Part shown: positions 1 through 5,514 of the stretch, one piece after another | Numbering within the stretch: the first letter of the stretch is position 1 | Layout of the letters: the number at the start of each line of letters is the position of its first letter | Source: JBLKSS01 sp047607725 | GTDB lineage: Bacteria > Pseudomonadota > Gammaproteobacteria > Enterobacterales > Enterobacteriaceae | Length of the DNA stretch: 5,709 nt | NCBI RefSeq assembly: GCF_047607725.1 | Contig: NZ_JBLKSS010000211.1 | Coordinates: forward strand, 1 to 5,709 | Direction of reading: 5' to 3' | Program-made: the position numbers and the translations under genes | Notes under the pieces: model-generated | What the model was told of the DNA's origin: nothing | The model's input: only the letters and a program-made list of their open reading frames with translations | The model's database searches: none

Positions 1-53
1 TCCAGCGGGAAATTGGGACGACGTCTTGAGGGTTTTGGTGGGGTTTGTTTCAT
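1..53 (-). CDS. tnpA: IS66-family TnpA (ORF1), N-terminal fragment cut by window edge
   Basis: The first 17 codons of the accessory IS66 protein TnpA are visible, beginning MKQTPPKPSRRRPNFPL from the ATG at 53-51. The right-hand copy has Pro instead of Arg at residue 11 (CGT versus CCT), the only difference between the two copies over the shared 137 bp. TnpA of IS66 elements is a small helix-turn-helix protein needed with TnpB and the DDE transposase TnpC for transposition. As in the right copy there is no clear Shine-Dalgarno sequence. Whether the rest of this gene is intact cannot be judged here. Confidence 0.85.
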   Translation of the reverse strand, partial: MKQTPPKPSRRRPNFPL

Positions 54-137
54 GAATTGCGCCCATTAAAAAAATAATGGACATCATCTTCAATAACTTG
101 ATGGAGAATTAACAGACGGCGCTGGGCGTACGCTTAC
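1..137 (-). mobile_element. IS66-family insertion sequence, inner end (partial)
   Basis: This is the terminal 137 bp of an IS element that continues past the left edge. Read on the minus strand it starts at 137 with GTAAGCGTACGCCCAGC, and the GTAAGCG-type tip is typical of IS66-family ends. It then has an untranslated leader and the first codons of tnpA. It is the exact reverse complement of 5038-5174 except for one base (22 versus 5153), so both ends belong to the same IS species. The outer end and the target duplication lie outside the window. The 8 bases flanking it on the host side are ggtgaaaa (138-145). Confidence 0.9.
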
Positions 138-145
138 GGTGAAAA

Positions 146-298
146 AGCGATATTGGCGGCGCTAGCATTGGGCGTTTGACCCACTGGCGTTATCGATAAC
201 ACCTCCGGCCGTTTGATGAATAGGCGATGTTGGCCGCGCGAGCGTCGGGCGTTCGAACTATAGACGCTATTGGTAACGCCCCCCGGTCGTTTGAAGAA
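146..298. repeat. Imperfect tandem repeat, two ~76-bp units
   Basis: Unit A (146-220) and unit B (223-298) align with one single-base gap and about 75% identity by hand count (about 56 of 75 positions). Shared landmarks in order are gcgat-ttgg, gggcgtt, a taac-c-c core and cggycgtttga-gaa. Unit A contains a perfect 12-bp palindrome, gttatcgataac, at 189-200, which is degraded in unit B. On the minus strand both units read in one open frame and encode similar peptides (FFKRPGG- and FIKRPEV-), but that frame has no recognisable domain. A more diverged third unit may lie at about 300-386 (shared gcgcgagc and ggcg landmarks), which I rate as only possible. The stretch 138-401 holds no gene I can support. 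Confidence 0.55.
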
Positions 299-401
299 AA
301 GATGCTCTCGGTCACCTTGCGCGAGCCTGTGGCGAACAGAAGTTATCGTCGACGAGCGGTCTGGCGTGCCCGACGATGTGTCAAACGNCGGGGCTAGAGA
401 A

Positions 402-1418
402 TCAGATGGGCAGCTGATCGTAGCGCCGCCAGCGGTAGTTGAGCACCGAAATACCCCAGCAGACGGCGAACAGTCCAATCACCACAAAACCGGCATTGCC
501 CAAATTATCATTAAGGGACGCCACCAGTCTCCAGGGGGCGCCCTGCAGATCGAACTTTTCCGCCAGCAGTCCCGCGGCCTCAAGCCCGCCGATAACCAGC
601 GCCACCAGTACCGAGGTGGCGGTTACCGTCATATTGTAATAAAGCCTGCGCTGCGGCTTATTCAGCGCCCAGCCGTAGGCGTTAATCATCATCATATTAT
701 TCAGGGTATCCACTAGCGCCATGCCGCTGGTGAACAGCGCCGGGAAGACCATTATCGACCAGATGGCGATGCCCGCCGACGCGCCGGCGGCGGACAAGCC
801 AAGCAGCCCGACTTCGGTGGCGGTATCGAATCCCAGCCCGAATAAAACCCCCACCAGGTACATATGCCAGCTTTTACGCGTCAGCCGGAACAGCTTGCCA
901 AGCAGGCGGTACATAAGCCCACCCCCCCATCGGCTCCTCGGGCGCCGCGCCGTTACCCTGCTTGAGCCGACGGAAACGGCGCCAGATGCCTTGCAGAATA
1001 AGGAGATTGCTCAGCGCCATTAGCCGCAGAAAACCGCTGGAAACGGCCGAGCCTATCAGTCCGCCGTAGGTATGCAGCCAGCCCATGTGGTCCTGGAAGG
1101 CGGAAGCCGTCAGCGCGATAGCCAAGGTGGCCAGAATGACAATCGTTGAATGTCCCAGGGAAAAAAAGCCCCCACCCCCGTCGGGCGCTGGCCCTGCTGC
1201 ATCATTTGACGGGTTACGGTGTCGATGGCGGCGATATGGTCGGCGTCGACCGCATGGCGCAGGCCGTAGCTCCAGGCGAGTAGGCAGGCGGCGATAAGGG
1301 CGCTATTGTGTCCGAAAGCGAACAGCGCCCAGGTCCAGCTGAACAGATTGGCCCCAATCAGCGCCGCCAACAACAGCGGGGCGCGGGAAACGGCGGGGGA
1401 AGATCCGGTCATGGTCAC
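402..1418 (-). pseudogene. Nickel/cobalt permease of the NiCoT (HoxN/NixA) family, two frameshifts
   Basis: NiCoT proteins are inner-membrane, roughly eight-helix permeases for high-affinity Ni2+/Co2+ uptake. Read right to left there are three pieces. Piece 1 runs from 1418 to about 1161 and contains the hallmark RHAVDADHI metal signature (residues 54-62). Piece 2, about 1160 to 922, begins FSLGHSTIVILATLAIALT. Piece 3, about 921 to 402, contains LGFDTATEVGLL and MALVDTLNN and ends in RRYDQLPI. The first break lies at the A7 run 1161-1167, where one extra base would restore AFFSLGHST. The second lies at the C7 run 922-928. Joined, the protein is about 337 residues, the normal family length. 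The start is GTG 1418-1416 or ATG 1412-1410, with an AAGGA ribosome site at about 1427-1423. The usual DTTD motif of the third signature reads DTLN here. It lies in the slot after tsgA that nirBDC occupies in E. coli. Both breaks could be real slippage or base-calling errors. Family assignment is firm; the exact metal is not. Confidence 0.88.
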
Positions 1419-1529
1419 AAGGTCCTTATAGATAGGGATAAGTTAACGTTCGCGCGCCCGGCGCGAGGGCGCATAGGGCATCCGGCCGCCATGCCGACGG
1501 AGGTTTGGCGCGGCTGCCGGCCTCTCACT

Positions 1530-1545
1530 ACGCAAACGTTTGCTA
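1530..1545. promoter_or_regulatory. PurR-type (LacI-family) operator upstream of the NiCoT gene
   Basis: The 16 bases acgcaaacgtttgcta contain the perfect 12-bp palindrome gcaaacgtttgc and match the enterobacterial PurR consensus (ANGCAANCGNTTNCNT) at all fixed positions except the last. The site lies about 120 bases upstream of the NiCoT start. A TATGAT hexamer on the minus strand (1560-1555) sits so that the operator would cover the expected transcription start, a typical repressor position. No convincing -35 element was found. LacI-family relatives share the central CG half-site pattern, so PurR itself is inferred from the match only. Confidence 0.45.
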
Positions 1546-1670
1546 GCAAGGCCGATCATACCCCAGCCGGTGCGCGGGACTACTATGACATGACAGAGAT
1601 AAGTGAACAAACAGATGATGTTGAGTTGTGACCAATGAACGACCAAGGCATCCCGCGGCGACGTCATCCG

Positions 1671-1697
1671 GCGCCGGCTTGGCTGGCAAGCCGGCGC
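1671..1697 (-). terminator. Strong hairpin just after tsgA, terminator-like without U-tract
   Basis: A perfect 10-bp GC-rich stem (gcgccggctt at 1671-1680 pairing with aagccggcgc at 1688-1697) closes a 7-base loop. It begins 6 bases beyond the tsgA stop codon (1706-1704). The position fits a transcript end for tsgA, but the minus-strand bases after the stem (cggatgacgtcg) contain no run of T. It may be an mRNA 3'-end stabiliser or a factor-assisted terminator rather than a classical intrinsic one. Confidence 0.5.
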
Positions 1698-1703
1698 GCA
1701 GTA

Positions 1704-2894
1704 TCAGACAATCGCTTGACTATGGGTGCGGTGGCGGCTAACGAATCCCAGCAGCAGGCACAGAATGAATACCGTGACATACAGCACATTAGAGGTTTGC
1801 AGCGCCGCGCCCACGCCATAGCGGGCCACGATAGGGCCGGTCACGACAAACGTTAGCATGGTGCCGATGGTGCCGCAGGTCAGGATGAAATTGACCAGTC
1901 TGGGGGATGTCACCCGGGTTTGTTGCGATCCCAGCGTGATGATGGTGGTGTAAATCGCGCTGGAAACAAAACCCAGCACCAGCAAACACCAGGGCAACCA
2001 GGCGGGATCGCCGGCGTGGATGAACAGATACATGAAGGCCGCCGAAAGCGCCGCAAGCACGGTCACGATGCGCTGCAAATCGAAGAAACGCAGCAGAGCG
2101 CTAAAGACCCACATTCCGACCATGTAAGCGGTCCAGAAATGACTAACCAATCCGCCGGCCTGCTGGATATCCATTTGGAAACGCGTCGTGGCGTATTCCG
2201 GCACCCAAGAGATAAAACCGAGCTGGCCCAAGATATAACAGAGCGCGGCCAGCGCCAGCAGCGCCACGCCCGGTCCCCAGGTTTCCCGGATCTGCAGCGT
2301 CTGACCGGCGGTGGTGGTGCCACGGGATTTCAGCACGGGGAAATCGGACAGCAGGGTAAGGACAAAGATCACCACGTAGACCACGCCGATACAGGCATAA
2401 ACCCAGTACCAGGTGATATGGCGCGCCAGCAGCACGCCGGCCAGCATGGGGAACAGGGTACCGGCCATACTGAAGAACGAGTCGGTAAACAACAGCCGCG
2501 AGCCGCGCTGCCGTCCCGCATACAGATGGGTAATGAGGTAAGTGCCGATGGACATGGTAATGCCGCTGACCACGCCCAACACAAACATCGACAGGGAGAA
2601 TACCGTCAGATTATGGCCGCTCATCAACCCCAAGAGTGCCAGCACCATCAGCAGAAAGCCGAACATCAACTGCCGTTTCAGGGGGATTATCTCCATCAGC
2701 CAGGCATTGAGAAATATCGCCGCTAAAATGCCTGAGTTTAGGAAAGTAAAGGTATTGCTCATACTGGAAACGGGTAACTGGAAATAGTCGGCGATGTTGC
2801 CCAGTACCACGCCGGTGACAATCACCAGCGCGCCGGTTAGCCCATAAGAAAAAAAACTAATCCATGTTAGTCTTAATTTGTTGTTTTGATTCAT
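1704..2894 (-). CDS. tsgA: TsgA, major facilitator superfamily transporter
   Basis: This is an intact 396-residue inner-membrane protein, about the length of E. coli TsgA and highly similar throughout (e.g. NIADYF, PVSSMSNTFTFLN, GVVSGITMSIGTYL). It is hydrophobic from end to end, as expected for a 12-helix MFS carrier in two six-helix halves. A hydrophilic central loop lies at about residues 184-207, and a conserved Arg-rich cytoplasmic segment (GRQRGSRLLFTDSF) at 127-140. The second half carries CYILGQLGFISWVPEYA (219-235) and TTIITLGSQQT (316-326). The tail is short and cytoplasmic (SRHRTHSQAIV). The start ATG has only a weak upstream AGG, but the N-terminus aligns with the known protein. 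The substrate is not established in the family; the name comes from Salmonella work. It is divergent from ppiA, as in E. coli, and shows no sign of decay. Downstream it is followed by a NiCoT pseudogene rather than nirB. Confidence 0.95.
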   Translation of the reverse strand: MNQNNKLRLTWISFFSYGLTGALVIVTGVVLGNIADYFQLPVSSMSNTFTFLNSGILAAIFLNAWLMEIIPLKRQLMFGFLLMVLALLGLMSGHNLTVFSLSMFVLGVVSGITMSIGTYLITHLYAGRQRGSRLLFTDSFFSMAGTLFPMLAGVLLARHITWYWVYACIGVVYVVIFVLTLLSDFPVLKSRGTTTAGQTLQIRETWGPGVALLALAALCYILGQLGFISWVPEYATTRFQMDIQQAGGLVSHFWTAYMVGMWVFSALLRFFDLQRIVTVLAALSAAFMYLFIHAGDPAWLPWCLLVLGFVSSAIYTTIITLGSQQTRVTSPRLVNFILTCGTIGTMLTFVVTGPIVARYGVGAALQTSNVLYVTVFILCLLLGFVSRHRTHSQAIV

Positions 2895-2964
2895 TGTAAA
2901 CCTAGTTCTAGTCTGATGACGATCGGTGAAAAACGGGTCTGGAAACGGATATCACCCTGCTTGT

Positions 2965-2987
2965 TCACGGGAGGCGTGATACTATCA
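2965..2987. promoter_or_regulatory. Overlapping dyads in the tsgA-ppiA divergent control region
   Basis: Two small perfect inverted repeats share three bases: TCACG-ggagg-CGTGA (2965-2979) and TGATA-c-TATCA (2977-2987). They lie 70-95 bases upstream of tsgA and about 205-230 upstream of ppiA. In E. coli the ppiA promoters are known to respond to CRP and CytR. The half-sites here do not have CRP order and spacing (TGTGA-N6-TCACA), so I do not call a CRP site. They could be a regulator site for either gene, or chance. Confidence 0.25.
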
Positions 2988-3022
2988 TGGCTTATTTATT
3001 ATTTTCTGTTAAATGTCTAGCA

Positions 3023-3030
3023 GATAATAT
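3023..3030 (+). promoter_or_regulatory. Candidate -10 element for ppiA
   Basis: The AT-rich octamer gataatat offers TAATAT (3025-3030) or GATAAT (3023-3028) as a -10 hexamer, about 165 bases upstream of the ppiA start. The base window 15-19 positions further upstream has no good TTGACA-like hexamer. That would suit an activator-dependent promoter, as known for E. coli ppiA, but the evidence is composition only. The rest of 2895-3193 shows no other convincing signal. Confidence 0.25.
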
Positions 3031-3193
3031 TCTTACCGGCGGCAGGTGGAAAGGATGGGCGCCTCATCACAGTTTGGCCGGTGCCGGTGTAAATACTCCG
3101 TTACGTAAAAAAAGGTAAATGGCTGGCACTGCTGGAAGCGGCTCTTTAAAATCTAATCGCTTCCTGTGGCCTTATCTCTTAAAAGGAATTCTT

Positions 3194-3766
3194 ATGCTCA
3201 AACGCTCTCTGGCGCCCGCTGCTACCTTGCTTACCCTGACATTTTGTTCTTCGGGTGTTTATGCCGCGGCACAGGACTCCCATGTGCTGCTGACCACTTC
3301 AGCGGGCAACATCGAGCTGGAATTGGACAGCGCCAAAGCGCCGGTTTCGGTGAAAAATTTCGTGCAATACGTCAATAGCGGTTTTTATAGCAACACTATT
3401 TTCCACCGCGTGATCCCCGGTTTCATGATCCAGGGCGGCGGATTCAACCAGGACATGTCGCAAAAGCCGACCCAGGCGCCGATTAAAAACGAAGCCGACA
3501 ATGGCCGGCGCAATACCCGCGGCACGATCGCCATGGCGCGTACCGCCGATAAAGACAGCGCCACCAGCCAATTTTTCATCAACGTGGCCGACAACGCCTT
3601 CCTCGATCACGGCCAGCGCGATTTCGGTTATGCCGTATTCGGCAAGGTGGTAAAAGGTATCGAGGTGGTGGATAAAATCGCTCAAGTGCCCACCAAGAAT
3701 GAGGGGCCGTACCAGAACGTGCCGGTTAAGCCGATTGTCATTCTTTCCGCCAAAGTCTTGCCCTAA
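3194..3766 (+). CDS. ppiA: Periplasmic peptidyl-prolyl cis-trans isomerase A (cyclophilin, PPIase A)
   Basis: PpiA catalyses cis-trans isomerisation of peptide bonds before proline during folding of exported proteins in the periplasm. The product is 190 residues, the same length as E. coli PpiA and nearly identical in the core. Residues 1-24 form a Sec signal peptide (MLKR, hydrophobic stretch, cleavage after VYA). The cyclophilin barrel follows, with the signature FHRVIPGFMIQGGG at 70-83 including catalytic Arg72. The substrate-pocket elements SQFFINVADN (125-134) and FLDHGQRDFGYAVFGKV (136-152) are also present. ATG 3194 is chosen because AAGGA at 3183-3187 lies 6 bases upstream and the signal peptide begins there. 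The same frame is open from 3119, but that extension has no ribosome site and would bury the signal peptide. The gene is monocistronic and divergent from tsgA. No damage is visible. Confidence 0.97.
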   Translation: MLKRSLAPAATLLTLTFCSSGVYAAAQDSHVLLTTSAGNIELELDSAKAPVSVKNFVQYVNSGFYSNTIFHRVIPGFMIQGGGFNQDMSQKPTQAPIKNEADNGRRNTRGTIAMARTADKDSATSQFFINVADNAFLDHGQRDFGYAVFGKVVKGIEVVDKIAQVPTKNEGPYQNVPVKPIVILSAKVLP

Positions 3767-4319
3767 ACCCGTTGCCTGACGGCATCGACGTGTAACGTCC
3801 CATGGCGTTACGCGATATCCGCCCCTTCGGGATTAGGACCTGGGGTCTACGGCTTCAAGCGCCTGATAACACCCTGTTCATGGCGCCCGGCAGCCCGTCG
3901 CGCACAGCGTGCGATAGTGTATCCTTTACGGTTCCCGGTGTCTTAAGGCGTGCGCTGCGTTCGGCCCTCCATGACGCACGGCTTCTGGTGCATGATGGCG
4001 CGCGATGTTGCGGCGGCAGGCGGCCCAACGCGCTGCCGCGCGTGGCCCGTTGGCCCGCGGCATCGTGCCGGCGCTGTTCGGTCCACGGGAGTTTGTCTTA
4101 CGCCTCTTCTGACCGAGGGGCGTAGAGTGCTTATTTCACCTTAAAACGCATAACCGCCAGCCGTTTTTTCGATTTCTCCCGCCACGGAAAACCGCCAGGA
4201 TCCGCCATTCCCCCGTCTGGTGGATCACGCCAGCCCTCTGCGCCTGTCACGGCGAAGCCGCTAATGCACATTATACTTATTCTTTCCAGGAAACCGGCAG
4301 CGTCTGACAGGAGCGGCTG
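3767..4319 (+). other. 553-bp gene-free stretch between ppiA and yhfG
   Basis: I see no supportable gene in this interval. Its first two thirds (to about 4130) are GC-rich with several open but unrecognisable frames. Small inverted repeats occur: gtaacg/cgttac at 3792-3797 and 3806-3811, 25 bases after the ppiA stop and without a T-run; gcggcag/ctgccgc at 4013-4019 and 4033-4039; and aaaacg/cgtttt at 4143-4148 and 4162-4167, followed by two more T. None is a convincing terminator. The last 60 bases hold the probable yhfG promoter. It may contain the fully eroded remains of a gene. Confidence 0.6.
4272..4277 (+). promoter_or_regulatory. Probable -10 element of the yhfG-fic promoter
   Basis: TATACT lies 42 bases upstream of the yhfG start codon, within attatactta, and is the only strong -10 in the region. 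There is no recognisable -35 hexamer 16-18 bases upstream (acggcg and neighbours). This agrees with the E. coli fic promoter, which is reported to depend on the stationary-phase sigma factor RpoS and needs little -35 information. RpoS dependence here is inferred from that analogy. Confidence 0.45.
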
Positions 4320-4487
4320 ATGAAAAAAATGACCGAAAAGCAAAAAGCGCGGTTATTTGCAAAGTGACGGAATGAAAAATTTTGCGCCAGTACCCGGCTC
4401 GAAGGCTATGACATTGCGCCGGTCACGCTGGAAGGCGAAGCGCTGTCCACACGCCTGGACGCGCTGAGGAGGCACTATGAACGATAA
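4320..4487 (+). pseudogene. yhfG: YhfG, Fic-binding antitoxin, interrupted by an in-frame TGA
   Basis: Read through a single TGA (4365-4367, codon 16), this frame gives a 55-codon protein, exactly the length of E. coli YhfG. It begins MKKMTEKQKARLFAK, then stop, then RNEKFCASTRLEGYD and ends LRRHYER. YhfG is known as the small class I antitoxin that binds Fic and blocks ATP positioning through an (S/T)xxxE(G/N) helix. That motif is intact here as S24-T-R-L-E28-G29 but lies after the stop. No standard start codon occurs in frame between the stop and the motif, so re-initiation cannot supply it. The stop is followed by C, a context known to be leaky, so low read-through is possible. AGGAG at 4309-4313 gives a good ribosome site. 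The gene end overlaps the fic start by 11 bases, the coupled arrangement usual for this pair. A sequencing error at one base is the main alternative. Confidence 0.9.
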
Positions 4488-5085
4488 AATCGGCGACGAC
4501 CGCGATCCCTATTTTTATCCGGGCCTGAAGGTGCTGCGCAACGCCCTGAACATTCATGAAGCCGCGGGGCTACAGGAAGCGGAATTGGCGCTAACCGCGC
4601 TGCGCGCCACCTCGTTGGAGCTGGGGCCCGCCAGCATGGGGTTGCCTTGGCTGTGCGCCATTCATCACACGCTTTTCCAGGATATCTATCCTTGGGCGGG
4701 CCAATTGCGCAGCGTCGATATTTATCAAAACGATATCCGTTTTTGTCACTTCGCCTATCTGGAAACAGAGGGAAACGCGGTGATGCAGCGGCTGGAAGAA
4801 GAGGATTATCTGCGCGATCTGCCGTTTGAGCCGTTCTGTGACAAATTGGCGGCCTTTTATGCCGATATCAATATGTTGCATCCCTTCCGGGAGGGAAACG
4901 GTGGCGCGCCGCGGATTTTCTTTGAACAGCTGATTATTCACGCCGGCTATGATATCCTCTGGACCGGCAGGACTGGCTGCGCGCCAATGAGGCCTGCGCG
5001 TTTGGCGATCTGGCACCGCTGGCCGCTTTGTTCAGAAGTAAGCGTACGCCCAGCGCCGTCTGTTAATTCTCCATCAAGTTATTGA
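4477..5085 (+). pseudogene. fic: Fic-domain protein (AMP-transferase fold), frameshifted and truncated by IS66
   Basis: Fic proteins transfer AMP from ATP to target hydroxyls; E. coli Fic is the YhfG-inhibited toxin of such a pair. The frame begins MNDKIGDDRDPYFYPGL with AGGAGG at 4467-4472 and follows E. coli Fic closely up to about residue 162. Features in order are the N-terminal helices with ELGPASMGLPWL, the DIYPWAGQLRSVDIYQ segment (flap region) and the Fic motif H135-PFREGNGGAP-R146. The catalytic His and the Mg-binding acidic residue are present, while the first Arg of canonical HxFx(D/E)GNGRxxR is Gly143. After W162 (4960-4962) the expected C-terminus continues in another frame (from 4962: DRQDWLRANEACAFGDLA then PLAALFRS). 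The original frame instead runs out of family. An IS66 end starts at 5038 and replaces roughly the last ten residues; the stop at 5083-5085 is IS sequence, and the alternative frame stops at 5064-5066. The downstream neighbour in E. coli (pabA) is separated by the IS. Confidence 0.92.
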
Positions 5086-5110
5086 AGATGATGTCCATTA
5101 TTTTTTTAAT
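5082..5110 (+). promoter_or_regulatory. Candidate IS66 tnpA promoter with very short leader
   Basis: TTGAAG (5082-5087), a 17-base spacer and TTTAAT (5105-5110) make a plausible sigma-70 promoter (4/6 and 5/6 matches). Initiation would fall at about 5117, only a few bases before the tnpA ATG at 5122. This agrees with the absence of a Shine-Dalgarno sequence and suggests a nearly leaderless transcript. The same region forms a small dyad, CCATTA-tttttt-TAATGG (5095-5112). A mirror copy lies in the left IS at 65-93. Confidence 0.4.
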
Positions 5111-5121
5111 GGGCGCAATTC

Positions 5122-5514
5122 ATGAAACAAACCCCACCAAAACCCTCAAGACCTCGTCCCAATTTCCCGCTGGACTTTAAAATTAAGCTGGTTGAGCAGG
5201 CGCTCCAGTCCGGCGTATCCATTGCCAAGCTGGCACGGGATAACGGTATCAATGACAATTTGCTGTTCAACTGGTGCCAGCTCTACTGTCAGGGCAAGTT
5301 CGGTGTCCAACCTAAAATCCCCACTACACAGCAGGCTGAGCTACTGACGGTTACACTCACCGCCGAACCATCACCCTTACGTTCTCCTTTACCCTCTGCC
5401 GAACCCGTTACTTGCGACATTGAGTTCACCGGTGCTCGGTTACGGCTGGCCGGCAATCTGACACCGGCGCTGTTATGCGCACTTATCCATGAACTCAAAG
5501 GCCCGCAATCATGA
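5122..5514 (+). CDS. tnpA: IS66-family TnpA (ORF1), helix-turn-helix accessory protein
   Basis: The product is a 130-residue protein of the IS66/ISEc8-type ORF1 family. Residues about 17-58 (LDFKIKLVEQALQ, SIAKLARDNGINDNLLFNWC) form the Tnp_1-like helix-turn-helix that probably recognises the IS ends. A Pro/Ser-rich linker follows (about 70-94), then a C-terminal segment, IEFTGARLRLAGNLTPALL, typical of these proteins. It acts with TnpB and TnpC; all three are needed for IS66 transposition, though TnpA's exact role is unsettled. ATG 5122 lacks a ribosome site (see the promoter entry), but the same start is preserved in the left copy. The stop codon overlaps the tnpB start (ATGA at 5511-5514), indicating translational coupling. 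Confidence 0.93.
   Translation: MKQTPPKPSRPRPNFPLDFKIKLVEQALQSGVSIAKLARDNGINDNLLFNWCQLYCQGKFGVQPKIPTTQQAELLTVTLTAEPSPLRSPLPSAEPVTCDIEFTGARLRLAGNLTPALLCALIHELKGPQS

Noticed and set aside
1534..1561. Possible NikR operator (TCATAC at 1556-1561) for the nickel permease
   Set aside because: The partner half-site at the required 16-base spacing is aaacgt, not GTATGA.
1419..1640. Cobalamin or nickel/cobalt riboswitch upstream of the NiCoT gene
   Set aside because: No B12-box-like sequence or the conserved junction of a NiCo riboswitch was found on the minus strand.
1443..1667. Minus-strand 74-codon frame between tsgA and the NiCoT gene
   Set aside because: It overlaps the operator and promoter-like signals, with no homology I recognise and an Arg-rich low-complexity tail.
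1920..2726. Long plus-strand open frame (268 codons)
   Set aside because: It is entirely antisense to intact tsgA, very rich in Gln, His, Arg and Gly, and has no recognisable domain; a shadow of tsgA codon use.
2965..2990. CRP site for ppiA
   Set aside because: Half-sites are in the wrong order (TCACG...CGTGA) or have a 5-base rather than 6-base spacer.
3119..3193. In-frame extension of ppiA to an upstream ATG at 3119
   Set aside because: It would add 25 residues before the signal peptide; AAGGA sits correctly before ATG 3194, and the 190-residue length matches the family.
3802..4144. Overlapping plus-strand open frames of 64 and 107 codons after ppiA
   Set aside because: GC-rich, Arg/Ala-rich, no domain, no ribosome site; treated as non-coding or eroded DNA.
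4131..4343. Minus-strand open frame of 70 codons over the yhfG promoter and start
   Set aside because: It overlaps the promoter and the yhfG start, has no family resemblance and no ribosome site of note.
138..5037. Matching 8-bp target duplications at the two inner IS borders
   Set aside because: ggtgaaaa (138-145) and gttcagaa (5030-5037) do not match directly or as reverse complements; the outer borders are not visible.
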